From Clostridium sp. (GTDB lineage: Bacteria > Bacillota > Clostridia > Lachnospirales > Lachnospiraceae): 64,000 nt of DNA. Location: positions 148,229 through 212,228 of the forward strand of contig JAMOZY010000002.1 of NCBI GenBank assembly GCA_023667695.1, written 5' to 3'. Below the pieces are notes generated by a model. The model was not told the origin of the DNA. It made no database searches and saw nothing but the letters and a program-made list of their open reading frames with translations. This document shows, piece after piece, positions 35,845 to 44,230 of the stretch (positions are counted from its first letter, which is position 1; each line of letters begins with the position of its first letter). The position numbers were made by a program, and so were the translations under genes.

Positions 35845-36681
35845 TTATTGCAATTTCAAAAAGGCTAACCGTTTTACCGCCTCCTGTGCATAGATACTGT
35901 CTCCGCCATTCTCCGCTACGAAAGCAAGACACTCCCGTTCCTTTTCCTTATTTTCAAAATGCTGATAAACTCTGGCAAGAAAATAGCGGCTGTATACCTG
36001 TGTTAGTCTTGGATTTTCTTTTTCCAGACACTCCAAGAAAAATGCTTCCGCTCCTTCATAATTTCCCTGCTCCATGGCCAGCAGAACCTTCTTCATCTGA
36101 TAAGCCTGCTCCATGGCTTCCCGACTGGATTTTAAAAGTCTGGGTTCTTCAAGGACTTCCTTTATCTGCATCAACATCTGTTCAGCCTGCTCCATATTAT
36201 GAAGTCGTAAATATATCGCCGCCAGATTATTATAATAGGTAATTTTATAATTAGCACCGGATGCATTATTCGGAAATTCTACCGGTGTACTTAACAATAA
36301 CTCCAAACTTTTTTCTGTTTCTCCCAAATCCAGATAGGCAACCGAAAGATTGAGCTTTATCGTTTGCTCATGTCGGTTCTTCACCTGCTGGGTCACAAAA
36401 AGATGCTGCTGCTTTTGAAACCCTTCCCATGTATTCTTAAAGTCCTGGATTCTGCATTCCTCTGACCGAATTCTTGCCAGTTTATTCAACCGCTTTCCCA
36501 ACAGCAATTGATAAACGAATACACAGCAGACTACCCATATTAACATAAACGGCAGCCAAACCAGAAATTCAGCGTATTCCATACCTCCCGGCATCATCCT
36601 CGCAATCACTATTCCAAGCAAAAACGCTCCTCCAAAGGCTGCAACAAAATACCAGATAAACAAGTCCTTATAAAAATTCAT
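35845..36681 (-). CDS. Membrane-anchored TPR-like protein
   Basis: 278 residues. Two N-terminal membrane helices (about 8-30 and 37-62) are followed by a soluble region of helical repeats, for example LNLSVAYLDLGETEKSLELL, YYNNLAAIYLRLHNMEQAEQ, LLAMEQGNYEGAEAFFLECL and YFLARVYQHFENKEKERECL, each close to the TPR consensus. It probably acts as a protein-binding scaffold on the cytoplasmic face. It lies 25 bases after the DUF3791/DUF3990 group and may be co-transcribed with it, but no functional link is evident. Confidence 0.7.
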   Translation of the reverse strand: MNFYKDLFIWYFVAAFGGAFLLGIVIARMMPGGMEYAEFLVWLPFMLIWVVCCVFVYQLLLGKRLNKLARIRSEECRIQDFKNTWEGFQKQQHLFVTQQVKNRHEQTIKLNLSVAYLDLGETEKSLELLLSTPVEFPNNASGANYKITYYNNLAAIYLRLHNMEQAEQMLMQIKEVLEEPRLLKSSREAMEQAYQMKKVLLAMEQGNYEGAEAFFLECLEKENPRLTQVYSRYFLARVYQHFENKEKERECLAFVAENGGDSIYAQEAVKRLAFLKLQ

Positions 36682-36706
36682 ATTCCACCACCGCTCCTTA
36701 CATTAT

Positions 36707-36970
36707 TTATTGTATCTTATCAAAATCATCTCCATGGGTCCGCTTTCCAATTTCGTTTTTGAACATTTCTGCAATATCCGATGGACCATTCCACCAGAGC
36801 TTGGATTCTTCCTCGTATAACAATCTTCCAGTATTGGAAGTCATAAATCTTGGCAATAATTCGGTTGCTCTTACCTGCATATCCTCAGCAAGCTCATCTA
36901 TAATCATTGTTATAAGCAAATCAATTGCATTTTTCTTTTTTTTCTCTAAGGTCTGCATTTCTATAGCCAT
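36707..36970 (-). CDS. Third gene of the DUF3791/DUF3990 module, function unknown
   Basis: 87 residues, no membrane segment. The sequence NAIDLLITMIIDELAEDMQV and the later LLYEEESKLWWNGPSDIAEM is a pattern I associate with small Clostridial proteins found next to DUF3990 genes; it also weakly resembles DUF3791 in its helical start. It overlaps the DUF3990 gene by ten bases, so the two are co-translated. A second antitoxin-like or accessory role is inference. Confidence 0.55.
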   Translation of the reverse strand: MAIEMQTLEKKKKNAIDLLITMIIDELAEDMQVRATELLPRFMTSNTGRLLYEEESKLWWNGPSDIAEMFKNEIGKRTHGDDFDKIQ

Positions 36971-37524
36971 ATTTGCTCACTTTCTATAAATGTAAGACAT
37001 TTTAATGCCCTATCCGTTCTAAAACAAAACTGATCCTGTAATCGTTCCGGAAGCAACAAACCAACACATATCTCATCTGCAGATTTCGTACCAATTTCTC
37101 CAAATACGCCTGCCATATAGGTTGTTATCGTCGCATTCGTATTATCATTTGCTATTTTTCCGGCAATGATATCAAAATTCTTCAATTCCTGAACAATCTC
37201 CGAAAAATCATTCTTTCTTCTATGTCCAACAATACAGTGAAGCCAATCCGCATCTGTTGTAGGATATGTTTTAATTAATAATTCCAAAGTGGCTTTGAAT
37301 TGAAATACCGATATCATACCATAGTTCTGCCCAGCATCTACAATACCATTTGCCATTGCTTTTCTGGTACTGATTTTTGTAAAATTCTCCGCCTGCTGCC
37401 GCGAGGTAGTAAGATAGAACCCTTGACCAAAATCTTTATATTTTGCACATTGTTTCCAATCAGGGATTTGCACCTCACAGTAGCTTCCATGATATAAAAC
37501 CGTATCATTTGTTAGCTCCTGCAA
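36961..37524 (-). CDS. DUF3990 protein (ADP-ribosyltransferase-like fold)
   Basis: 187 residues. Seen: LYHGSYCEVQIPDW near the start and YKDFGQGFYLTTSRQQAENF, then a core with DWLHCIVGHRRKNDF and ITTYMAGVFGEI, the layout of DUF3990. That family is placed by fold with ADP-ribosyltransferases and is often paired with DUF3791. The start is unusual. The only in-frame start near the expected N-terminus is TTG at 37524. A well-placed AGGAG-ATG that overlaps the DUF3791 stop is out of frame. One extra T in the TTTT run at 37496-37499 would join that ATG to the frame as MIRFLYHGS, so a frameshift or slippage is possible. Confidence 0.65.
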   Translation of the reverse strand: MQELTNDTVLYHGSYCEVQIPDWKQCAKYKDFGQGFYLTTSRQQAENFTKISTRKAMANGIVDAGQNYGMISVFQFKATLELLIKTYPTTDADWLHCIVGHRRKNDFSEIVQELKNFDIIAGKIANDNTNATITTYMAGVFGEIGTKSADEICVGLLLPERLQDQFCFRTDRALKCLTFIESEQIWL

Positions 37525-37741
37525 TATCTTCGACCCCCTTATTTTTTAAATATGCTGCAATATCTTCAAATACTGCTTCATCACCCTCGACATGAAAGAT
37601 ACCAAAGCCTTCCTCAATATACTGCAAAACATCATACGCTTCAAATATTGCAACAATTCTTTCCATCGGCTGATTCCATCTCTCAAAAGCCAGTCTTATC
37701 ATTCTTGTCTGCATATATATTATTTGCTGTCTTTCGTTCAT
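37505..37741 (-). CDS. DUF3791 protein
   Basis: 78 residues beginning MNERQQIIYMQTRMIRLAFE. The sequence shows a helical first half and YDVLQYIEEGFGIFHVEGDE, followed by VFEDIAAYLKNKGV, as in DUF3791. It is the first gene of a three-gene overlapping set with DUF3990. Fifteen further in-frame codons upstream are open; the start at 37741 has GGTGGTG ahead of it. Family knowledge: small, nearly always beside DUF3990, suspected antitoxin. Function is not established. Confidence 0.65.
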   Translation of the reverse strand: MNERQQIIYMQTRMIRLAFERWNQPMERIVAIFEAYDVLQYIEEGFGIFHVEGDEAVFEDIAAYLKNKGVEDIAGANK

Positions 37742-37789
37742 AGTCACCACCATGTCCTTCCATTCCCTGCCCGGTAACAGGCACACCTG

Positions 37790-38815
37790 TCACAGAATCA
37801 GCATCGCATCCCCAAAGCTAAAGAACCGATACCGCTCCGATACCGCTCTTTCATAAGCATGTAAGACCGTCTCCCGGTCTGCCAGAGCAGATACCAGCAT
37901 AATCAATGTGGACTCCGGCAAATGAAAGTTCGTAATCAGACAATCCACCGTCTTAAACACATAACCCGGATAGATAAAAATATCGGTCCATCCACTGGAT
38001 GCCGGAACATGGCCATCTTCATCCGCTACCGATTCTATGGTTCTGGTACTGGTGGTTCCTACTGAAATCACCCGCCCGCCTGCTGCCTTCGTCTCATTTA
38101 TCATCTTTGCCGCTTCCTCGTCTACCATATAGAATTCCGAATGCATATGATGCTCTAACACATTCTCCTCCTTGACCGGCCGAAAGGTTCCCAGGCCTAC
38201 ATGGAGAGTAACCTTCGCAATCCGGATTCCCTTCGCCTCTATCCGTTGCAGCAGCTCCTTCGTAAAATGCAGACCCGCTGTCGGTGCAGCAGCAGAACCG
38301 TCATACTTAGCATATACGGTCTGATACCGGTTCTTATCCTGCAGTTGATGGGTAATATAGGGTGGAAGCGGCATTTGCCCCAGTTGGTCTAACAGCTCCT
38401 CAAAGATTCCTTCATACTCAAATCGAATGAGCCGGTTTCCTTCCTCTACCACATCGATTACTTCTCCGGTCAATAATCCGTTTCCAAAACAGATTCTGGC
38501 ACCGACTTTTGTCTTCTTTCCTGGTTTTACCAGCGTTTCCCAGACCTTTTCTTCCTTTCGTTTCAGAAGCAGGACTTCTATGGAGGCTCCGGTTCCCTCC
38601 TTCACCCCCATGAGTCTTGCCGGAATTACCTTTGTATTATTGATGACCAGACAATCCCCCGCATTCAAATAATCGATAACATCATAGAAATGCTTATGTT
38701 CGATTTCACCCGTATCCCTATGAAGCACCATCAGCCTGGAATTATCCCGCTGTTCCAGAGGGTCCTGGGCAATCAGCTCCTCCGGCAGCTCATAATTAAA
38801 ATCACTTCGTTTCAT
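37790..38815 (-). CDS. queA: tRNA preQ1(34) S-adenosylmethionine ribosyltransferase-isomerase
   Basis: 341 residues. Transfers and isomerises the ribosyl part of SAM onto preQ1 in tRNA to give epoxyqueuosine. Seen: [20 protein letters not shown] at the N-terminus, [38 protein letters not shown] and the C-terminal [17 protein letters not shown]. It follows pheT by 73 bases on the same strand. The window also holds queD-queE-folE-queC at 58664-61300, which makes the precursor preQ0. Confidence 0.95.
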   Translation of the reverse strand: MKRSDFNYELPEELIAQDPLEQRDNSRLMVLHRDTGEIEHKHFYDVIDYLNAGDCLVINNTKVIPARLMGVKEGTGASIEVLLLKRKEEKVWETLVKPGKKTKVGARICFGNGLLTGEVIDVVEEGNRLIRFEYEGIFEELLDQLGQMPLPPYITHQLQDKNRYQTVYAKYDGSAAAPTAGLHFTKELLQRIEAKGIRIAKVTLHVGLGTFRPVKEENVLEHHMHSEFYMVDEEAAKMINETKAAGGRVISVGTTSTRTIESVADEDGHVPASSGWTDIFIYPGYVFKTVDCLITNFHLPESTLIMLVSALADRETVLHAYERAVSERYRFFSFGDAMLIL

Positions 38816-38888
38816 ATTAATAACCTTATTCTACAGGCTGGCAAAGCCTTCACCTGTTTCTATCCATTCTCTGCGTATCCCGAACCGC

Positions 38889-41318
38889 TTAGCTGCGAAG
38901 CTCGATGCCCAGCTTCTTCAAGCCTTCCACAATCTTTTCCGTAATGGCATTCACTTCATTTGCCTCCAGATTCCGGTCCTTCGCCCGGAAGGTCATGGTA
39001 TAGGCAACGGACTTTTTCCCCTTGCCTACCTGCTCTCCTTCGTATACATCAAAAAGCTGATAGCTTTCCAACAGCTTACCGCCATGCTTCTTAATCACAG
39101 CTTCTACCTGTCCTACAAAAATAGTCTTCTCCATTACCATACTCAGGTCTCTGGTACTTGCCGGGAACCTGGCAACTCCCTCGTACTTCCGGTCAAAGGT
39201 AGCAAGCTCCGCCAGCCTCGGCAAATCAAGAACCGCTACATAAACCTCTCCCTTCATATCATAATTATCCACTACCTCCGGATGAAGCTGACCGATATAT
39301 CCCAGTACCATATCCTCCTTCCGGATTGCTGCCTGACGCCCCGGATGCAGGAACGGATAACCGCCCTGGGGATCATAGGTAAATGCATGGAACAGTCCCA
39401 GCTTCTGAAATAACTCCTCTACCACACCCTTCATGGTAAAGAAATCCCCTTCTCCATACATGCCAAGGGTCAGCATCTTCCGCTCCTCCGGAAGCTCCGT
39501 TAACGGCAATGCCTTTGGCAGATAGATATTTCCGATTTCATATAATCTGGCATTTTTATTTCTACGATTATAATTGGTTGCCAGAGAAGTAATCATTCCA
39601 TTTAAGGAAATGGTCCGCATAATGGAGAAATCCTCTCCTAATGGATTGGCAATCACAATCGCCTTCCGAAGCTCTGAATCCGCCGGAATCAACAGCTTAT
39701 CATACACCTTCGGACTTTCAAAGGAATAGGTCATACCGCCGGAGAAACCATTGTTTTCGCAGACATCCCGTACCACATCCTCTACCAGCATTTCAAAAGA
39801 CTTCTTACCAACCGTAGCCTCTCCACAAGGAAGCGTGGACGGAAGCTTATCGTATCCATACAGCCGTGCCACTTCCTCTGCCAAATCTGCCATACAATGC
39901 AGGTCCTGACGATAGGTTGGAATGGTCAACTGATTGGTTTCCTTATTGTAAGTCAGTCCCAGCCGTCCGAAAAAGTCTAGCATCTGCTCCTCCGGCACCT
40001 TCATTCCCAGCAGGCGGTTCATCTTCTCCGGCTCAAATGGTAATTCCCAAGGCTCCACCGGATTCGGATAAATGTCAATCACGCCATCTACTACTTCTCC
40101 ACAGCCCAATTCCTCCACTAGCTGACAGGCACGATTAATAGCCTCTAATGCCAGATTCGGGTCCAGTCCTTTTTCAAACTTGGAGGAAGCATCCGTCCGA
40201 AGTCCAATCCGTTTGGAAGCCAGACGGATATTCGTACCATCAAAGCATGCCGCCTCAAATAACAGGGTAGAAATGCTGTCCGTAACCATGGAATTTTCAC
40301 CACCCATAATACCGGCAATACCAATCTCCTTTTCACCATCACAAATCATCAGCACACCGGAATCCAAGGTACGCTCCTGCCCGTCCAGGGTTATGAACTT
40401 ATCTCCATCCTTGGCACGCTTTACTACAATCTTATGACCGGCAACCGTATCCAAATCAAAGGCGTGCATTGGCTGACCGTATTCTTCCATGACATAGTTG
40501 GTAATATCTACCAGATTATTAATCGAACGGATGCCCTGTGCCGCCAGCCGTTCCCGCATCCACTTTGGGGAAGGACCGATTTTTAAGTTCTTTACAACTC
40601 TTGCACAGTATCTTGGACAAAGGTCTGCAGCCTCCACCTCCACAGAGGCATATTGCTCTACTGCCCCACCCTTGGCGGTATCCGGTACCACCGGCGGATG
40701 GAAGGGCAGACCATAGGTAGCGGCGGCTTCCCGCGCCATCCCAATCATGCTAAAGCAATCCACCCGGTTCGAGGTAATCTCATACTCTACAACCGCATCA
40801 TGTAATCCCAATGCTTCAATGGCATCCTCACCAGGCTTCACGCCGGAATCCTCTGGGAATACATAGACGCCATCCTCCGGTGCTTCGGGATACAGGTCCC
40901 GGGAAGAACCTAATTCTTCAATAGCACACATCATGCCAAAGGATTCTACCCCACGCAGCTTTCCTTTTTTAATCTTAATTCCATTTTCCGGCAGTGGACC
41001 GCCGTCATGTCCACCGGCTACCCTTCCGCCATCCAATACGGTAGGTACCAGGTCCCCTTCCTTCAGATTCGGTGCGCCGGTTACAATCTGAAGTGGTGCA
41101 TCCGCTCCAATATCCACCTGACAGATAATTAATTTATCTGCATCCGGATGCCCTTCCATCTTCTCAATCCTGCCTACCACTATTTTCTCTAAATTCTTAT
41201 CCTTTTTCTCGTAATTTTCTACATGGGAACCGGAAAGAGTAATGGCATCTACAAAATCCTCTACCTCTACATTCAAATCCGGTACATATGCCTTTAACCA
41301 TGACATTGGTGTATTCAT
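38889..41318 (-). CDS. pheT: Phenylalanyl-tRNA synthetase, beta subunit
   Basis: 809 residues. N-terminal tRNA-binding (EMAP-like) domain at about 40-150 (VVGRIEKMEGHPDADKLIIC), then B3/4 and B5 domains, the catalytic-like core (MTYSFESPKVYDKL) and a C-terminal ferredoxin-fold anticodon-binding domain (FPASTRDLSMVMEKTIFV). Full length for bacterial PheT. It forms an alpha2-beta2 enzyme with PheS. It lies 190 bases after pheS and shares the Phe T-box leader. Confidence 0.96.
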   Translation of the reverse strand: MNTPMSWLKAYVPDLNVEVEDFVDAITLSGSHVENYEKKDKNLEKIVVGRIEKMEGHPDADKLIICQVDIGADAPLQIVTGAPNLKEGDLVPTVLDGGRVAGGHDGGPLPENGIKIKKGKLRGVESFGMMCAIEELGSSRDLYPEAPEDGVYVFPEDSGVKPGEDAIEALGLHDAVVEYEITSNRVDCFSMIGMAREAAATYGLPFHPPVVPDTAKGGAVEQYASVEVEAADLCPRYCARVVKNLKIGPSPKWMRERLAAQGIRSINNLVDITNYVMEEYGQPMHAFDLDTVAGHKIVVKRAKDGDKFITLDGQERTLDSGVLMICDGEKEIGIAGIMGGENSMVTDSISTLLFEAACFDGTNIRLASKRIGLRTDASSKFEKGLDPNLALEAINRACQLVEELGCGEVVDGVIDIYPNPVEPWELPFEPEKMNRLLGMKVPEEQMLDFFGRLGLTYNKETNQLTIPTYRQDLHCMADLAEEVARLYGYDKLPSTLPCGEATVGKKSFEMLVEDVVRDVCENNGFSGGMTYSFESPKVYDKLLIPADSELRKAIVIANPLGEDFSIMRTISLNGMITSLATNYNRRNKNARLYEIGNIYLPKALPLTELPEERKMLTLGMYGEGDFFTMKGVVEELFQKLGLFHAFTYDPQGGYPFLHPGRQAAIRKEDMVLGYIGQLHPEVVDNYDMKGEVYVAVLDLPRLAELATFDRKYEGVARFPASTRDLSMVMEKTIFVGQVEAVIKKHGGKLLESYQLFDVYEGEQVGKGKKSVAYTMTFRAKDRNLEANEVNAITEKIVEGLKKLGIELRS

Positions 41319-41508
41319 TCTATCCTTACCTCCTGAATCTCAATGAACAGCCATCCTTGCTGTCTATCATTCTCTATGCTTCTTTTTTTCTTCCTGTTTC
41401 TTATATTTACACGTTTTCTTTGTTCTATCTTTATCTTTCTGTCTGCAACATGACCTATGGCAGTTTTCCATACAGAAATCCGGCTCTCCTGCCTGTCAGC
41501 GAACGCCC

Positions 41509-42528
41509 TTAGAATTGCTTTAGAAAACGCATATCATTCTCGTATAACAAGCGCATATCATCAATCTCATATTTTAACAATGCCACCCGTTCCAGACCGA
41601 TTCCAAAAGCAAATCCGGAATACTCCTCCGGGGCGATTCCACAATCCTTTAATACCTTCGGATGCACCATTCCACAGCCTAAGATTTCAATCCAGCCGCT
41701 TCCCTTACACATCCGGCATCCCTTACCGCCACATTTAAAACAGCTCACATCTACCTCTGCGCTTGGCTCTGTAAACGGAAAATGATGGGGCCGCAGCTTA
41801 ATCCTGGTTTCCGGTCCAAAGAATTCTCTGGCAAACTGCTCTAAGGTTCCCTTCAAATCTGCAAAGGTAATATTTTTATCCACTACCAGGCCCTCAACCT
41901 GATGGAAGGAAGGGGAATGGGTGGCATCCACTTCATCCGAACGGAATACCCGCCCTGGCGCAATCATACGAATGGGCATTTTCCCGGTTTCCATAACTCT
42001 TGCCTGCACCGGTGAGGTCTGGGTACGCAGCAGGATGTCCTTTGTAATATAGAAGGTATCCTGCTCATCCTTTGCCGGATGATTTGCCGGAATATTCAAT
42101 AACTCGAAGTTATAATGATCATATTCCACCTCCGGCCCTTCTACGATTTCATACCCCATACCGATAAATACCCGCTCCAACTCCTCTAAGGCAATCTGAT
42201 TCGGGTGCCGGTGTCCCTTCATATGCATGGTTCCCGGAAGGGTAACATCAATTACTTCATTCTTCATCTTCTCTTCCCGAAGCCTTCTTACAATTTCCTT
42301 CTTTACATTCTCCAGCTTTTCTTCAATGGCAGAACGGGTATCATTCACCATCTGCCCTACCTTTGGGCGTTCCTCCGGAGCTACATCCTTCATACTCTTT
42401 AATACCTGGGTTAAATCTCCCTTTTTACCTAATACACTGACCTTAATCTCATTCAATGCATCCAGGTCCTTTGCTGCTTCAATCTTGGCAATGGCTTCCT
42501 CCCGGATTGCCTGTAGCTTTTCTTTCAT
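41509..42528 (-). CDS. pheS: Phenylalanyl-tRNA synthetase, alpha subunit
   Basis: 339 residues. An N-terminal coiled coil binds tRNA (about 1-90). The class II core follows, with GHRHPNQIALEELERVFIGM, the motif 2 region VFRSDEVDATHSPSFHQVEG, the substrate-pocket FTEPSAEVDV and the motif 3 FGIGLERVALLKY. A CFKCGGKGCRMCKGSG cysteine cluster is also present. AGGAGG precedes the ATG. It is the first gene after a T-box riboswitch at 42645-42912. Confidence 0.97.
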   Translation of the reverse strand: MKEKLQAIREEAIAKIEAAKDLDALNEIKVSVLGKKGDLTQVLKSMKDVAPEERPKVGQMVNDTRSAIEEKLENVKKEIVRRLREEKMKNEVIDVTLPGTMHMKGHRHPNQIALEELERVFIGMGYEIVEGPEVEYDHYNFELLNIPANHPAKDEQDTFYITKDILLRTQTSPVQARVMETGKMPIRMIAPGRVFRSDEVDATHSPSFHQVEGLVVDKNITFADLKGTLEQFAREFFGPETRIKLRPHHFPFTEPSAEVDVSCFKCGGKGCRMCKGSGWIEILGCGMVHPKVLKDCGIAPEEYSGFAFGIGLERVALLKYEIDDMRLLYENDMRFLKQF

Positions 42529-42590
42529 GTTCTTTCCTCCTGTATTCCTTTCATTTCGAAACCGTTTTTGAATTTACCCCGCGGCATTCG

Positions 42591-42636
42591 TCAAATATCC
42601 ATGTAAGCATGGCTATTTTCCTCATTGCCCGCGGAA
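42591..42636 (-). repeat. 46-bp dispersed repeat, copy A
   Basis: On the minus strand it reads TTCCGCGGGCAATGAGGAAA, then a palindromic core AGCCATGCTTACATGG and ATATTTGA. It lies immediately after the T-box terminator and 63 bases before pheS. The other copies are at 43886-43932 and 61325-61370. Confidence 0.75.
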
Positions 42637-42644
42637 CTAAAACA

Positions 42645-42912
42645 GAAAGCCCGCCCCAAAAGGGACGAGCTGTCATCGCGGTACCACCCTGATTCCTGTA
42701 TATTTCATACAGGCACTTAAATGATGTGTAACGCCATCACACGTTCTGTCCTACTGCTGCTTCAAACAGAAAGCTCCGGTGTGAAACTAAGAACAGACTC
42801 CTTCTTAAGAGGCTTTCAGCCGACGACCTCTATTCTCTGACAGGGAAATCCATTCCTTCCTGCACCATCCATGCTGATGTTCGATTTCTGTGCATATGCA
42901 CTTGCTAACAAC
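42645..42912 (-). promoter_or_regulatory. T-box riboswitch (Phe) controlling pheST
   Basis: The minus strand carries the T-box sequence AGGGTGGTACCGCGAT at 42675-42690. It is followed by a terminator stem GCTCGTCCC/GGGGCGGGC (42649-42670) with a TTTCTGTTTT tail. Upstream lie stem-loop I features (AATAGAGG, GGCTGAAAGCC). A TTC at 42783-42785, near the base of stem I and just ahead of CACACCGGAGC, is a plausible phenylalanine specifier codon. Uncharged tRNA-Phe would favour antitermination and raise pheS-pheT expression. Confidence 0.92.
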
Positions 42913-42919
42913 TGTTTCT

Positions 42920-42948
42920 ATCATAGCCTTGAAGCCGTGAACTGTCAA
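42920..42948 (-). promoter_or_regulatory. Promoter of the T-box-pheST unit
   Basis: Minus strand TTGACA, 17 bases, TATGAT, placed just upstream of the T-box leader. Confidence 0.85.
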
Positions 42949-43026
42949 GCTATTTTCGCTGAGCGGTTACTACATATTGTATCCATTCAGCCAGGTCTAT
43001 TCATCCGTCGCCAAAGCATATATTGG

Positions 43027-43749
43027 CTACATACTTCCCTGATAGGATAGAAACCGGTTATTGACGTCTACATATTTCCCTTTTGCAATGCTCAGACAGG
43101 TTCCATCGTATAATTCCAACTGATACCGTTCCATGTGATATACATACTTCAGATTCACCAGATAGCTTTTATGAATCCGGCAGAAATCCTCCCCCAGTAA
43201 TGCTTCCACAGAATCCAGCTTTTCATACATGGTATATTTCGAATGCTTCATTCCCTTCACATGAAAAATCAGCTTATGCAGCCGGCTTTCTACATAAACA
43301 ATCTGCTCCAGCCGGACCTCTAAGTTTCCTTCGATAAATCCAAAGCTATGCTTCCAATTGGAATGCGCAATTTCTTTCAGAATCGCATCCAGGCATTCCT
43401 TCATGGCAAGGTCCAGATTTCCCTGCAGCTTTAACAGAAAACGGGAAGCATTCACCTTATATCCATCCACTGCATAGGTTATAAATGCGGTTACAAACAC
43501 AAGATAGGTATGTTCGGAAAACCTGCGAATCTGTCTGGCGGTTTCCATACCGTCAATCTCTTCCATATAAATATCCAAAAATAGAATATGGTATTGCTGA
43601 AGCTCATCCTTTCGTTCTAATAATTCTTTGCCGGAAGAAAAAGAATCTATTTTGTAATCATAGCCCCGCCGTTCCATATAATCCATAATTAACCGTTTTT
43701 CATACTGAAGAAAATAAGCTTCATCATCACATAATGCAATCCGGAACAT
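43027..43749 (-). CDS. LytTR-family response regulator
   Basis: 240 residues. Receiver domain with MFRIALCDDEAYFLQYEKR and phospho-acceptor in ILFLDIYMEEIDG, then a LytTR DNA-binding domain (about 140-235) with LIFHVKGMKHSKYTMYEKLD, FCRIHKSYLVNLKYV and a C-terminal ISYRY-type strand. The frame is open 75 codons further through the repeat and inverted-repeat region, but GAGG nine bases ahead of ATG 43749 marks the start. The kinase gene is 481 bases upstream on the same strand. The long spacer contains two inverted or dispersed repeats and a possible LytTR site. Confidence 0.88.
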   Translation of the reverse strand: MFRIALCDDEAYFLQYEKRLIMDYMERRGYDYKIDSFSSGKELLERKDELQQYHILFLDIYMEEIDGMETARQIRRFSEHTYLVFVTAFITYAVDGYKVNASRFLLKLQGNLDLAMKECLDAILKEIAHSNWKHSFGFIEGNLEVRLEQIVYVESRLHKLIFHVKGMKHSKYTMYEKLDSVEALLGEDFCRIHKSYLVNLKYVYHMERYQLELYDGTCLSIAKGKYVDVNNRFLSYQGSM

Positions 43750-43885
43750 TGATTTCATCCTCATTTTACGTAAATTAAAATTCAAAATGCTCCATCTATT
43801 ATTAAACATAATTCGCTTATTTTCAATTATATTTGATGAAAACGGAAAAAATCCGTCAAAAATCGACGAATAACTCAAGCCGGTA

Positions 43886-43932
43886 TCAAATACCCATGCA
43901 AGCATAGCTCTTTTCCTCATTGTGGGTGGGAA
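43886..43932 (-). repeat. 46-bp dispersed repeat, copy B
   Basis: A more diverged copy, on minus: ATTCCCACCCACAATGAGGA, then AGCTATGCTTGCATGGGTATTTGA. It lies 137 bases before the LytTR gene, downstream of the 153-bp inverted-repeat segment. Confidence 0.7.
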
Positions 43933-43966
43933 TAAATAAGAAAACAAAAGGAACGTAGGTACTTCA

Positions 43967-44119
43967 AAAAGCAATTAGAGGATAATCAAATACTATCTGT
44001 CCAAAGAAATTAGAATATAGATATCATAGACATATTCAGATAAAAGAAGCTGCATCCTATCGCTGCTGCGGATAGAATAAGAGGAACCGACAATATATGA
44101 TTGTCCTCTAATTGCTTTT
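43967..44119. repeat. 153-bp segment with 22-bp inverted repeats, between kinase and regulator
   Basis: The arms are 43967-43988 and 44098-44119. They match as inverted repeats at 21 of 22 positions (arm core AAAAGCAATTAGAGGA). The 109-bp interior contains a small stem CTATC/GATAG and no clear gene or promoter. The layout recalls the invertible switches of some Clostridia, which have arms of about 21 bp and segments of about 150 bp ahead of regulatory genes. Inversion is not shown, and it could equally be a MITE or a long hairpin. Confidence 0.55.
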
Positions 44120-44162
44120 CCTCTCACACTATAACCGCTCTTTTGCAAAAAAAGCAAGCTTC

Positions 44163-44193
44163 ATTGCAGAATTCGCCCAAATATTGCAGAATT
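44163..44193 (-). promoter_or_regulatory. Direct repeat, possible LytTR binding site
   Basis: Two copies of ATTGCAGAATT (plus strand) start 20 bases apart, at 44163 and 44183, about two helical turns. This matches the spacing of paired LytTR half-sites. It lies just after the kinase stop and upstream of the regulator gene. Confidence 0.4.
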
Positions 44194-44230
44194 AAGAATA
44201 TTTATACATTTTTGTTTCAGGCTGGCGCCT

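Noticed and set aside
43750..43974. Longer start for the LytTR regulator (75 extra codons)
   Set aside because: The extension runs through the dispersed repeat and spacer, while the downstream ATG has a good ribosome binding site and matches the normal receiver N-terminus.
43980..44056. 20-codon minus-strand frame inside the 153-bp segment as an Agr-type signal peptide
   Set aside because: It has no cysteine or serine ring motif and no charged tail, and its ribosome binding site is poor. It is too short for an AgrD.
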